A stretch of DNA of 64,000 bases from an uncultured Butyrivibrio sp. (GCA_947167765.1 CAMVJI010000003.1:1-64000), one strand, 5' to 3'; shown: positions 24,719 to 33,583, counted from the stretch's first letter. Notes: generated by a model from the sequence alone, not told the origin. Translations and numbers: made by a program.

Positions 24719-25164
24719 AATTGACCTTCTTTCTTGTCATTATAGAAAAGGATTTTCCTTATTATTTCACTTAACCTATTAACTGAAGGTCGAATGTTAA
24801 TCTCAAAATCATTATTCAATTCCTCCATAGTTAATAATCCGTTATCTACCGCTATCAGTTCCAACGTGAACGGTCGTACTTTACAGCACAAATCTATCTT
24901 TTCATCAACTTCTTCTATAGCATCAAATATCTTTTTAATACAATGCTTGCTCATTACTCCAAGACTGTTTATAAGATCTTCCTTAGAGCATTCAGAAATC
25001 AACTTCTTTACCTCTTCTTTATTCATCATAGGCAACCAAACCTCAACAGGAAGCATATCCATATAGTACAAACTTTCTTTGGATAATGGGCACTCATAAT
25101 GGCAGAGTCTTTTTACATATTCATCGCACTGTTTTTGTTTTCTAGCATTTTCAATATCATTCAT
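24715..25164 (-). CDS. Uncharacterised 149-residue protein
   Basis: This is a mostly helical protein with clustered Cys and His in the first 30 residues (CDEYVKRLCHYECPL), which could bind a metal. It continues PVEVWLPMMNKEEVKKLISECSKEDLI and ends RKILFYNDKKEGQL. I do not recognise a family. It is the first gene of a two-gene unit with the 241-residue protein (4-base overlap). GGAGGTGG precedes the ATG. A partial copy of the recurring palindromic motif and the terminator of CRISPR array B lie upstream, so it is the first gene met beyond that array. Confidence 0.6.
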   Translation of the reverse strand: MNDIENARKQKQCDEYVKRLCHYECPLSKESLYYMDMLPVEVWLPMMNKEEVKKLISECSKEDLINSLGVMSKHCIKKIFDAIEEVDEKIDLCCKVRPFTLELIAVDNGLLTMEELNNDFEINIRPSVNRLSEIIRKILFYNDKKEGQL

Positions 25165-25218
25165 GTGTGATCCACCTCCTATGGTTACAATATATCTCTA
25201 CCCAATCGTTTTTGGTAC

Positions 25219-25236
25219 TGTCGTCAAAGTTTAGTA
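25219..25236 (-). promoter_or_regulatory. Recurring motif, copy 2 (half conserved)
   Basis: TGTCGTCAAAGTTTAGTA keeps the AGTTTAGT half of the recurring site. It lies about 55 bases before the 149-residue gene. The left half is poorly conserved, so this is the weakest copy. Confidence 0.3.
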
Positions 25237-25297
25237 TCGTTCACTACTTCCAAATCAGTGATAAAAAAAGAAATGAGTCTGTCTTTTGTTTAGCCCA

Positions 25298-25332
25298 AAT
25301 AAAAAGCACCTTCTGCAAAAGCAGAAAGCGCT
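25298..25332 (-). terminator. Terminator of CRISPR array B
   Basis: AGCGCTTTCTGC-TTTT-GCAGAAGGTGCT is followed by TTTTTATTT on the minus strand, 12 bases beyond the last repeat. The same hairpin type follows array C, supporting minus-strand transcription of the arrays. Confidence 0.8.
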
Positions 25333-25344
25333 CAGTCCCAATAA

Positions 25345-26130
25345 GTTTCAATAATCTAATGGGCTTTTTTTATTTTTCTACTGACAAATTTTATAAGGAG
25401 GCAAAATGAAGAAAGCGTGTATCAATGCCCTAATAGGCTTTTTTTATTTTTCTACGAACGTAATATGACGCAGACGCAGACTGCCAGCCCCGTGTATCAA
25501 TGCCCTAATGGGCTTTTTTATTTTTCTACAAGGTAGCCGAAGTAGACTTAGAGCTTGCTGAGGATATTGTATCAATGCCCTAATGGGCTTTTTTTATTTT
25601 TCTACGCGAACTGTAACCGTTTATTCAGCAACGGGTGAAGTCATGTATCAATGCCCTAATGGGCTTTTTTTATTTTTCTACCGCCTATCCTACTTATTGT
25701 GAAATGTGTCAGAAAAACGGTGTATCAATGCCCTAATGGGCTTTTTTTATTTTTCTACAAATGTAAAATTTAGTGACAATTTTATTGATTTCGTATCAAT
25801 GCCCTAATGGGCTTTTTTTATTTTTCTACTGGTTTTTATGCAAAGAGTAAACAGGCCGATTATTGTGTATCAATGCCCTAATGGGCTTTTTTTATTTTTC
25901 TACAGGAAAGACATGAAGAATCTTAGAACATTAGTTGCTGGGTATCAATGCCCTAATGGGCTTTTTTTATTTTTCTACCGTACCAGAAGGAGAGAACATG
26001 ACAAAGATTAGAACATTGTATCAATGCCCTAATGGGCTTTTTTTATTTTTCTACCCGAGATAAATGAGATGAGTCAGGTAGGTGAGAAAAAAAGTATCAA
26101 TGCCCTAATGGGCTTTTTTTATTTTTCTAC
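25345..26130 (-). CRISPR. CRISPR array B, 11 repeats and 10 spacers
   Basis: The 37-base repeat is GTATCAATGCCCTAATGGGC plus TTTTTTTATTTTTCTAC. In crRNA sense it ends GGGCATTGATAC, so Cas6 would leave the tag ATTGATAC. Repeat starts are 25345 (degenerate), 25419, 25494 (one base shorter), 25569, 25645, 25722, 25793, 25867, 25942, 26018 and 26094. Spacers are 34-40 bases. Degeneracy at the left end and a leader on the right both indicate minus-strand reading. Spacers at 25382, 25904 and 25979 contain a Shine-Dalgarno and ATG on the plus strand. The others read as open frames in plus sense, which is weak evidence alone. Confidence 0.98.
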
Positions 26131-26275
26131 AGTAGGCATTTTAGTCCTGCATGTTTACTGGAGTTCGGACGCCTCGCTCTGCATTAATTTCCAGAATATT
26201 CTGAAAATAAGCTTTTTCAAGCTCATTTTTTGTCTTTTCACAAAATAGCGCCCAAATGTTACAGAATTGTTACAG
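26131..26275 (-). promoter_or_regulatory. Leader of CRISPR array B
   Basis: It has the same plan as the other leaders: TTAATTTCCAGAATATTCTGAAAATAAGC, then TTTTTTGTCTTTT, then AAATGTTACAGAATTGTTAC. Between its end and the RT gene stop, 26276-26340 holds a small hairpin GGGCTGTACAAATAGTACAGCCC that could terminate the RT gene. Confidence 0.85.
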
Positions 26276-26340
26276 GTACTTTCCCACACCTACTAATATA
26301 TTATATCAGGGCTGTACAAATAGTACAGCCCTGAAAACTG

Positions 26341-29166
26341 TTAAATCTCAATAACCCATTCTACACCATTTTCTGTCTTTCTCCTTCTCATGATACCAAC
26401 TTCAAGTTCCAACTCATCGATTCCTTGTTTATCAAAAATATCTCCCAATTCCTTCTCGTACTTATTCACAGTTTTATCAATGCTACGCTTTTGCTTTTTC
26501 AAATCCAGGATTTTATATACGATATCCTGCGCTTTGCTATAGATATTCATCTCCGCTTTGACCTTGGTTTCATTTTCTTTTGTAAGTGTCCTACTGGATG
26601 GCAAAGTGATATCACTTTGGAGATCATCTGACAGAGAGATAGCATGAAGCACTGGCGATGGATAACAGTTCTTATTCCTTTTGAAGTTACAGCTGCACCC
26701 TATCTCTGCAGTAAGCTGTTTATACTGATCTCTAAGCTTCACACAGCTTATTGGTTTTTCGGGCATCTTCCGTATAAAACCTTCAGTGACATTAAACTTG
26801 TAATTCAACGTGAAAGACATGACTTTATGAACAAACTCTTTTCCCTCTGTTCCAAGATGCCCAAAAACATACAATATGGTGAGACGTTCAAAGTGGTTCA
26901 AGTACCCGGTCTTTACCGATTTTAGGCATAGATATCTTAGCAACCCGCATTTCATCAACACCTCCGATACTTCCGACTCCAATTCCCCAAAACAAGAAAT
27001 ATCTGTGTCCACCTCTGTTTTCTGCTGCGAACTCTGAGCCTTGGTACTCGTTGCAATCACCTTTTTTATATCAGAAAGTGCTACTTTCCCAATCGAATCC
27101 AGGGCGCTGTTGATATTAAGAATTGGCACTCCAGCTTCATCTATAAAGTAAGAGCGCTCTCCGGTTTTTCCATGTATTCCATAAGGAATCTTTATTACTT
27201 GTCCATATTTACCAGCTTTGATCCTTGTTCGATTAGGAAAGAACTCTATAGATATATCATTTGATTTTTCTAAGTCATCTTCCAAGATTTCACTCAGCAT
27301 ATTGGCATAGCGTGTTGGAATCCACTCTGTAAAGAAGAGCCATACATGATACCCTCTGTTTCCAGAGTATTCAATATATGAAGGAAAGCCCATTTTTGAA
27401 AAATGGCTCTTTATCATCTGTGCCATATCTAGCGCTTTCTGAAGATACGCCTTAAATTCATCGCTTCCTCGAGTGACCTTTAGCAGTATATTCTTACATA
27501 TATCTACATCACATACCATATATCTCACTGTGGCATTTGGGCGCTGTACATAGGAATCGATAGTCACTTTACCCATGAGATGTTCTCTAATGAAATTCTC
27601 TGTGAGCGGTCTTAAATCTGGCAACACCTTGCGAGAACTATTAGTATCAAGTTCCTCCCTTGCAAAAAGATCTTCCCTACCCACAAACAACTTAGCCATT
27701 TTTCCTACTGTATCACTCTTATAGATGATGTCACAGGCAGAACTACCAAAGTTGACCATAGCATTAAATGCTTTCTCCTGAAACGCCTTAAGTTGCTCAC
27801 ATTTATCTTGCCAGAACTCCCCCTGAGGATATAATTTCAGATCTGTGTAACTTTGCATTATGTCTATAGCAGTGTCATAGTCTTCCCTAATAATGAAACT
27901 CCTATAACTATGTAATAGTTCGTGCATCAGTTTCTTCAGCTCTTGATTATCTTGAAGTGTAACTTCGCGTTTCGGAACATGATAAAACTCTTCGTATTCA
28001 AGCAGTTCTGCCTCCCAACACTTTACCGCCCGCCAAGTATTAGCAAGATACTCTGCTATATCTCTATAAATATTTTGGACATGTGGTCTTTTTGATAGTA
28101 TTTCAGCCCTTGCTTCTTCAGCATTGCCCTTTGAATAAACCAATGCTGCAATCTCAAATATAGAACCGATTTCCCTTTCTCCTCTGAAATACTGCTCCCA
28201 ACCACCAACTATCTCTAGCACCTTCTTAAGCTTATCTTCTATACCAATATCTCCCGAAGTAAGCCACATCATTTCTAGCCTTTCATAGAGATTTGATTCT
28301 GCCTTAGCTGGAATTGCTTTCCCATTATCATCAAAATGATATCCCAGGAAATCAAAGCCCTCTGAAACATAGCCAAGCACAGATTTCTTATCATTTAGTT
28401 TTAAGCCAAGCACATCAAATCTGTTTTTGATTTCCTGCAACAGATTCATTGCTAAATTATAATCATTGCAAAGGATAACCATGTCATCTGAGTATCTTGC
28501 AAAAAAGATATCTTTGACTCCAGTCAACCAATTATCAAAATCCATCAAATATACATTTGATAGTAATGGAGCAAGACTGGATCCCTGATAAATTCCACTT
28601 CTTTTTTCAATCAATTCTCCTGTAAGCTCATCAAGACTTATTGAGCAAGAGCATTCCCTGATTAGTTCCAGGGTATCTTCTTCCTGAATAGCCACATACA
28701 GTTTTGTCCTAAGAGTATCCCACAGAATTGAATCGAAAAAGTTGGTAATATCAACTTTCAAAAACACGCTGTGTTTTCCTTCAAGTATCTTTCTACTTAG
28801 TTCTTCTACAGCAATAATAGCTGACTTGTCACTCCTATATGCATAGGTCTGACTAGAGAACTTGTTGTCAAATATCTCAGTAAGCTCGTTTGCCAAGGAT
28901 TGCTGTACAGCTTTATCTCTCATGGAATACAACGCTATCGTCCTGACCTTTTCACCCTTGTACAAATTTACAAGTTTTACCGGAAGAGATTGATACTCAT
29001 GATTTACCAATTCTTTGTTAAGCGCCTTTAATTCCTCTTTACTATTTTCAGAAAACTGATCATAAGTAACACCATCAACGCCTGCAGAAGGCTTGTTTTT
29101 TCTTACTCTATCCCAAGCTCTTTGCAAATTCTGTAAATCAATAGTTCTACTATATATGCTCATCAT
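26341..29166 (-). CDS. Reverse transcriptase fused to CRISPR-associated primase-polymerase
   Basis: This 941-residue protein is part of the adaptation module. The N-terminal 330 residues are a group II intron-like RT: NKPSAGVDGVTYDQF, VDITNFFDSI, QGSSLAPLLSNVYLMDF, the catalytic ARYSDDMVILC near residue 225, and LNDKKSVLGYVSEGFDFLGYHFD. A helical linker follows, then LFVGREDLFAREE and an archaeo-eukaryotic primase domain. That domain has MVCDVDIC near 552 (DxD), YSGNRGYHVWLFF near 604 and IEFFPNRTR near 642. The end carries a Cys-rich element (GCSCNFKRNKNCYPSPVLHA) that may bind zinc or an Fe-S cluster. Related RT and Prim_S or CAPP fusions are known in type III loci, often with Cas1; here Cas1 is separate. 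It should copy RNA or ssDNA into spacer precursors. It lies 9 bases after cas2. Confidence 0.9.
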   Translation of the reverse strand: MMSIYSRTIDLQNLQRAWDRVRKNKPSAGVDGVTYDQFSENSKEELKALNKELVNHEYQSLPVKLVNLYKGEKVRTIALYSMRDKAVQQSLANELTEIFDNKFSSQTYAYRSDKSAIIAVEELSRKILEGKHSVFLKVDITNFFDSILWDTLRTKLYVAIQEEDTLELIRECSCSISLDELTGELIEKRSGIYQGSSLAPLLSNVYLMDFDNWLTGVKDIFFARYSDDMVILCNDYNLAMNLLQEIKNRFDVLGLKLNDKKSVLGYVSEGFDFLGYHFDDNGKAIPAKAESNLYERLEMMWLTSGDIGIEDKLKKVLEIVGGWEQYFRGEREIGSIFEIAALVYSKGNAEEARAEILSKRPHVQNIYRDIAEYLANTWRAVKCWEAELLEYEEFYHVPKREVTLQDNQELKKLMHELLHSYRSFIIREDYDTAIDIMQSYTDLKLYPQGEFWQDKCEQLKAFQEKAFNAMVNFGSSACDIIYKSDTVGKMAKLFVGREDLFAREELDTNSSRKVLPDLRPLTENFIREHLMGKVTIDSYVQRPNATVRYMVCDVDICKNILLKVTRGSDEFKAYLQKALDMAQMIKSHFSKMGFPSYIEYSGNRGYHVWLFFTEWIPTRYANMLSEILEDDLEKSNDISIEFFPNRTRIKAGKYGQVIKIPYGIHGKTGERSYFIDEAGVPILNINSALDSIGKVALSDIKKVIATSTKAQSSQQKTEVDTDISCFGELESEVSEVLMKCGLLRYLCLKSVKTGYLNHFERLTILYVFGHLGTEGKEFVHKVMSFTLNYKFNVTEGFIRKMPEKPISCVKLRDQYKQLTAEIGCSCNFKRNKNCYPSPVLHAISLSDDLQSDITLPSSRTLTKENETKVKAEMNIYSKAQDIVYKILDLKKQKRSIDKTVNKYEKELGDIFDKQGIDELELEVGIMRRRKTENGVEWVIEI

Positions 29167-29175
29167 TTTCTCCTT

Positions 29176-29460
29176 TCAAATAATAAATAGATCATCAAAA
29201 TCATTGGTTGATTCATCAGGCTTGCATCCAAGTTTCGCAATTTTACCAATACAGCTTTTACACAGTTGATAAAACCTGATATTTCCTTCTATTTCACCTG
29301 ACATCAATGTGGCCAGTTGCGAGTACAATTCTTCAAACTGCCCCTCAGTAATGCTACACTCAAATACACTGTACTGTACGCGAGTTCCATAATTTTCCAA
29401 CACCTTCGCTATCTTAGTTCTGGTCCTATCCTTGTCTATGTCATAACTAATCACATACAT
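29176..29460 (-). CDS. cas2: CRISPR integration subunit Cas2
   Basis: This is a 94-residue ferredoxin-fold protein that holds two Cas1 dimers together during spacer integration. It begins MYVISYDIDKDRTRTKIAKVLENYG, the classic Cas2 start with the Asp-containing first strand. It continues RVQYSVFECSITEGQFEELYSQL and ends FDDLFII. The size is normal. It overlaps the 3' end of cas1 by 14 bases and is followed 9 bases later by the RT-PrimPol gene, so the three genes are one transcription unit. Confidence 0.96.
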   Translation of the reverse strand: MYVISYDIDKDRTRTKIAKVLENYGTRVQYSVFECSITEGQFEELYSQLATLMSGEIEGNIRFYQLCKSCIGKIAKLGCKPDESTNDFDDLFII

Positions 29461-30451
29461 TTCGGCACCTCCATGAATATGGAGAATATGCTTTTCCGTT
29501 TCTGATGGATCGTTTCAGTTCAGCTATCTGCTCTCTTATCACAGCGCGAAAGCTCTTTTCTCCAGAAAAAGAATTCTTCCCTGTAATCCATCGTTCGTAC
29601 TCATTACAGAATTTCTTAAATCCATCTTCAGTCAGCACAATTCTTCCATCCTCCGAATTCTCAAAATCATTTCTTCCAATCATTCTTTTGTTGAATAGTA
29701 GGAGCACTAACCTATCTACTACCGGTTGCCTAAACTCTTCAACCATATCCATAGACAAAGATTTTCTTCCATATCTTATTCCATGTAAAAATCCCAAATA
29801 AGGTTCAAAAGATTCTGCATCTAAAGCACTGGCCACTTCTTTTGTAAGTAGGGTATAAGCAAGACTGATGATGACATTGATAGGATCCTTTGGTGGTCTT
29901 CTGTTCCTCCCGTTGAACTCAAAGTCACAGTCCAGCATATGTGAAAATGATCTAAAATAGATATTGCTGCACATTCCCTCAACCCCTAGTATTTCATTTG
30001 GAGTAGCCTTTTCATGGAGCGAATTCTGTAGCAGGATCATCTGCTTTATATCCTTATCCCAGTCATATTCTGGTTTTTTTCGCCTATGTTCTCTGATAAT
30101 CTCAATCTGATTCTGTATCTTGTTTCTGACGATAATCTTAGCCATTTCCAGTCTGCGCGCTTCGTCCATATAAAACTGATACTGTTCAAATCTTAAAAAG
30201 ATATTTTTAGATGCTTCTGCAGAAGTACCTCCAAGATACTTTCCACTATAGGTCAGATAGCTCACATCCACTCCCTTCTCCATGAGCATATGGAGTGCTT
30301 GCGTAGTTATCTGAACATTTCCAATGACAGCAATGTTTTCAATTTGAAAAACCGGCATATCAAGAAACCTATTCTGATTCTTAGTAACTATGATCCGTTC
30401 GCCAACCTTTTGGACTGTAGCTCCTTGTTCTTTTACATAGATAACCGCCAT
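29447..30451 (-). CDS. cas1: CRISPR integrase Cas1
   Basis: This is the integrase that inserts new spacers at the leader end, 334 residues. The catalytic triad is visible: Glu in LGVEGMCSNIYF, His in LGFLHGIRYGRKSL and acidic residues in MDMVEEFRQPVVD. The N-terminal beta domain has IENIAVIGNVQITTQALHML. There is no fused RT, unlike many RT-associated Cas1 proteins; the RT is encoded two genes downstream. The start has GGAG upstream. The gene lies between the array C terminator and cas2. A copy of the recurring palindromic motif is about 80 bases upstream and may control the module. Confidence 0.97.
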   Translation of the reverse strand: MAVIYVKEQGATVQKVGERIIVTKNQNRFLDMPVFQIENIAVIGNVQITTQALHMLMEKGVDVSYLTYSGKYLGGTSAEASKNIFLRFEQYQFYMDEARRLEMAKIIVRNKIQNQIEIIREHRRKKPEYDWDKDIKQMILLQNSLHEKATPNEILGVEGMCSNIYFRSFSHMLDCDFEFNGRNRRPPKDPINVIISLAYTLLTKEVASALDAESFEPYLGFLHGIRYGRKSLSMDMVEEFRQPVVDRLVLLLFNKRMIGRNDFENSEDGRIVLTEDGFKKFCNEYERWITGKNSFSGEKSFRAVIREQIAELKRSIRNGKAYSPYSWRCRNVCD

Positions 30452-30530
30452 ATACTATTTCTCCATCAAATAACTACTATCTACTCATATTTCTTAATAT
30501 CAAATCTACCTCATACTCATTTCTGTGCCT

Positions 30531-30548
30531 ATGAACTACAAGTTTAGT
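30531..30548 (-). promoter_or_regulatory. Recurring motif, copy 3, before cas1
   Basis: ATGAACTACAAGTTTAGT lies between the array C terminator and the cas1 start, about 80 bases upstream of the ATG. It closely matches copies at 33566 and 36111. Confidence 0.45.
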
Positions 30549-30586
30549 AAAAAAGCACCTTCTGCAAATGTGCAGAAAGTGCTTTT
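30547..30586 (-). terminator. Terminator of CRISPR array C
   Basis: AAAAGCACTTTCTGCA and TGCAGAAGGTGCTTTT form a near-perfect stem followed by T residues on the minus strand, 7 bases beyond the last repeat. Confidence 0.85.
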
Positions 30587-30593
30587 AAACATG

Positions 30594-31087
30594 TTATTCA
30601 CGCCCTAATGGGCTTTTTTTATTTTTCTACGTTCGTAAGTCAACAAAGGATCGTGGAGATATCGTGACGTATCAATGCCCTAATGGGCTTTTTTTATTTT
30701 TCTACGCTGCTATCGGTGTTGCCGTTATAGCGGTTGTTGGCCTGTATCAATGCCCTAATGGGCTTTTTTTATTTTTCTACATAAAGAAAGGAAAGAAAAA
30801 AGAAGTTACACTTGAAGACTGTATCAATGCCCTAATGGGCTTTTTTTATTTTTCTACCTAAGGAGGAAGCATAATGGATACAACACTTAAGAAAAGGTAT
30901 CAATGCCCTAATGGGCTTTTTTTATTTTTCTACCATAGACCTAGGAGGAAAGAACATGAACATTAAAAACATCGTATCAATGCCCTAATGGGCTTTTTTT
31001 ATTTTTCTACGCACCGACACGCACAGGAGGAAAACATGAGAACATTAAAAGTATCAATGCCCTAATGGGCTTTTTTTATTTTTCTAC
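30594..31087 (-). CRISPR. CRISPR array C, 7 repeats and 6 spacers
   Basis: It has the same 37-base repeat as array B, starting at 30594 (degenerate), 30669, 30744, 30821, 30897, 30974 and 31051. Spacers are 38-40 bases. The three leader-proximal (newest) ones at 30858, 30934 and 31011 all carry AGGAGG followed by ATG on the plus strand. The spacer at 30706 reads AAIGVAVIAVVG in plus sense, like a membrane helix. The leader lies on the right and the array sits directly upstream of cas1. Confidence 0.98.
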
Positions 31088-31235
31088 ACTAGGCATTTTT
31101 TGCCTGCATGGTTACTGGGTTTCAGACACCTCACTCTGCATTAATTTCCAGAATATTCTGAAAACAAGCATTTTTAGGCAGATTTTTTGTCTTTTTGCTA
31201 AATCAAGCCTAAATGTTACAAAAATGTTACAATGT
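31088..31235 (-). promoter_or_regulatory. Leader of CRISPR array C
   Basis: It shares the conserved blocks GCATGGTTACTGG, TTAATTTCCAGAATATTCTGAAAACAAGC, TTTTTTGTCTTTT and AAATGTTACAAAAATGTTACAAT with the other three leaders. Confidence 0.85.
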
Positions 31236-31255
31236 CTTCTTACAATATCATTATA

Positions 31256-31650
31256 TCACTTTTCCCCTTCTATTTCCGCAATATATCTCCTAAGCTGCCC
31301 TTCCCAGTCCACGTTGTCAGAGTAGTGCAGGCTTCCACGGATTCCAGGATAGGTGCTGTAGTCCTGCCTGGAGCATATCAGGATTGGTACGTCCCAGTGT
31401 TCTTTTTTAGCTATTTCAATCAGCCTGTCGCCACACATCTGCTCACCTGAGCCCCTCTCAGGTGAATACCACATGTCTGTGATAATGAGATCATAGGGAT
31501 TACCTGCTGCCAGGGCCTCTTTGAACCTAGCGATTCCATCGTCCAGGTTTCGCTCGCAGTCAATGTCAGTCACCCTGCAGTGGCATATTCTCCTGAAAGC
31601 TTCTCGCAGACCTCTATTCTCTGCTGTATTATCGGAATCAGGACATGCGC
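31256..31650 (-). pseudogene. 5'-truncated copy of the receiver-domain gene
   Basis: The last 105 residues (TDIDCERNLDDGIARFKEALAAGNPYDLIITDMWYSPERG...) are nearly identical at DNA level to the gene at 36184-36573, including a block of roughly 175 bases without change. Upstream, in frame, the reading is only loosely related (AENRGLREAFRRICHCRV against AKHRAIRNVLEDCRV). It meets a TAA before any ATG, so the start is lost. The track start is a GTG inside the homologous region. The phospho-acceptor Asp (IITDMW) is kept, but a product without the first strand is unlikely to fold. It abuts the leader of array C. Confidence 0.7.
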
Positions 31651-31700
31651 TTTAGCATCAGCAAATTAGTAGAGTGTATTTTGCTGATTAAATCATAATA

Positions 31701-33518
31701 TCATGCCAGATAAGTCATAGCTCTGATCTTTAGTTTTCTTTGCTTTGCATATTCATTTATGAAATCTCTGATCTTCTCATCTTTATTTATACTATCGGCG
31801 AATCCGTAACACTGGACTATTGCCCCCGATCGCTCCTCCATGGTGATCAGAGGTTCCCGGATTTTGCTGTTATCCCTAAGAAAAAGGATTCTGCATTCCC
31901 TCCGAGCCATGGCTTCTATGTAGCCTCCATGGCCTACGCAGTGGTGTAGTATTCTGCCTTCTCTTATTATCTCTTTTGCATCTGAGGGCATCAGGACAGA
32001 AAAAGAGCCGTCGGTGTACTCGACTTCATCGGCTTCACACTGCTTTCTCATGGCTATGTCTTTGTCACATTCTTCAATTGTTCTTTTTCTTGTGATAATA
32101 CTGATGAGATCCCCAAGCTTGTTATGAGCATCATGTATTTTTGATGGCTTAATATTTATCGGCACCTCTCCAAAAGCCTTTACCTCTTTATAGAAAGGAT
32201 CATCATCCCTCATTCCATCAATATATGAGAGATATCTCTTTCTCATTTTCAGATAGTCAAGGAGTTCTGATGCAAGCCTGTAGCGTTTCGACTCATCTGC
32301 TTTCTCGATGGAGCAGATCGTTTTTGCTGCAGAGAACAGGTCTTCTTTGTCCAGCCTGCCGGCATATCCCTCAAAGTCATAATGGTGGGAGCTGTAAACC
32401 AATGCTGCAAATATTCTCTTTTTCACATCCGGAAAATGTTCTCTAAATTCCCGGTCTTTTATGCATTTGGCAAATGTATCCAGGTTGTACGGTATATCTA
32501 TCCCTTCAAGATACTTTAGCTGAGGTCCCGAAATTCCAATGATTTCCGGCAGGGACAGCCTTCCTTCCGTGATTGTGCCGTCATATATTCCTTCCAGTAT
32601 TGTTTTGTACAGCCTTTTGTTTGTTTTTGCCGCCTGCTCAGCACACAAAAAACCTATCTGTGCAAGGATGCTTCCGTATATGACCCGATTGCCTTTGACA
32701 ATCTCTTTTCCTATAGCATATGGTATATACCTCTCAGCGAAAGTGCCACAGAAAAGGTCACCATCTATAAGGCGGTCTTTTGTTTCTCTTTCATATTGAA
32801 ACTGCTTGCAGATCTCCTCCTTCTCCCAGAATCCCGTTGCTGCATTATGTACGAAATAATAGGACCTTTTCTTGTCAAAATATATCCTTGTCTGTTCTTT
32901 CAGAAGGGTATGCTTTCCTTTCCTCTCGCCGGTTATCACCACAAGGTCTTTGTCAATCCTCAGGCAGCTAAAAGCTGCGTGCTTCCTGCCATACAGTTCA
33001 TCGGCTATCCGCTTGGGTACCCCTTCAAGGTTTGATGTTATTTCCCGGGTTTTTGAATATATCTCCAGGAAGGCTCCACTATGCAGTTTGGGAGTTGAGT
33101 GCTTCACATAGGGAAACACCCTTAGCATTGCGTTTTTGTTTCTGATATGGACTTTTTCTTTAAAGATATCAAATATCCTTTCTCCGACTATGTATTTTTC
33201 CTTATCTATGACATCTATGAACTTCGTATTTCTAACCTCATCAAGAGTAATCTCCTTGGTGTCATGGTCACTGCTCTCCCTGAGGATCTTATCGTCTATG
33301 AAGATGTATCGGTATTTTTCGGCAAAAGAGTCTTCGGCAATGATAAAGCATCTGTAGACCAGGCTGTTTTCAATCACTGCCGGATATATATATCCGGTAT
33401 ACTCAGACATATTATAGCGCCTTCGCCTTTTGACCGATTCTTTAAAATCATTATCATCCATGATCTGCGGTATTTCATTATTAAATTCAAGAATATCCCA
33501 TGTGTACTCCATATGCAT
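31701..33518 (-). CDS. PcfJ-like protein, paralogue 2
   Basis: This 605-residue full-length paralogue of the PcfJ-like protein at 7031-8749 shares the same domain order. It has YIYPAVIENSLVYR near the start, LVVITGERKGKHTLL in the middle, LPEIIGISGPQLKYLEGIDIP, and the C-terminal FSVLMPSDAKEIIREGRILHHCVGHGGYIEA and PLITMEERSGAIVQCYGFAD. It has about 35 extra residues at the N-terminus, although an internal ATG (MSEYTGYIY) would match paralogue 1 better. GCGAGGG lies before the chosen ATG. A copy of the recurring palindromic motif is 48 bases upstream, overlapping the stop of the 156-residue gene. Two paralogues flanking the CRISPR core suggest duplication within the island. Confidence 0.8.
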   Translation of the reverse strand: MHMEYTWDILEFNNEIPQIMDDNDFKESVKRRRRYNMSEYTGYIYPAVIENSLVYRCFIIAEDSFAEKYRYIFIDDKILRESSDHDTKEITLDEVRNTKFIDVIDKEKYIVGERIFDIFKEKVHIRNKNAMLRVFPYVKHSTPKLHSGAFLEIYSKTREITSNLEGVPKRIADELYGRKHAAFSCLRIDKDLVVITGERKGKHTLLKEQTRIYFDKKRSYYFVHNAATGFWEKEEICKQFQYERETKDRLIDGDLFCGTFAERYIPYAIGKEIVKGNRVIYGSILAQIGFLCAEQAAKTNKRLYKTILEGIYDGTITEGRLSLPEIIGISGPQLKYLEGIDIPYNLDTFAKCIKDREFREHFPDVKKRIFAALVYSSHHYDFEGYAGRLDKEDLFSAAKTICSIEKADESKRYRLASELLDYLKMRKRYLSYIDGMRDDDPFYKEVKAFGEVPINIKPSKIHDAHNKLGDLISIITRKRTIEECDKDIAMRKQCEADEVEYTDGSFSVLMPSDAKEIIREGRILHHCVGHGGYIEAMARRECRILFLRDNSKIREPLITMEERSGAIVQCYGFADSINKDEKIRDFINEYAKQRKLKIRAMTYLA

Positions 33519-33565
33519 ACCCTCGCTTTCTCTTGAGAATATACCATCAAGGGCATATGAAAGAA

Positions 33566-33583
33566 ATGAACTATAGGGTTAGT
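33566..33583 (-). promoter_or_regulatory. Recurring motif, copy 4, before the second PcfJ-like gene
   Basis: ATGAACTATAGGGTTAGT overlaps the stop codon of the 156-residue gene and lies 48 bases before the PcfJ-like ATG. Confidence 0.45.

Noticed and set aside
26341-29166. Group II intron maturase or defence-type RT (DRT/Abi)
   Set aside because: No intron RNA structure flanks the gene, no endonuclease domain is seen, and the protein continues into a primase domain next to cas1 and cas2.
30664-30861. Plus-strand ORFs containing CPNGLFLFFY (also 31065-31325, 35462-35788 and 25167-25409)
   Set aside because: They are translations of CRISPR repeats and spacers, not genes.
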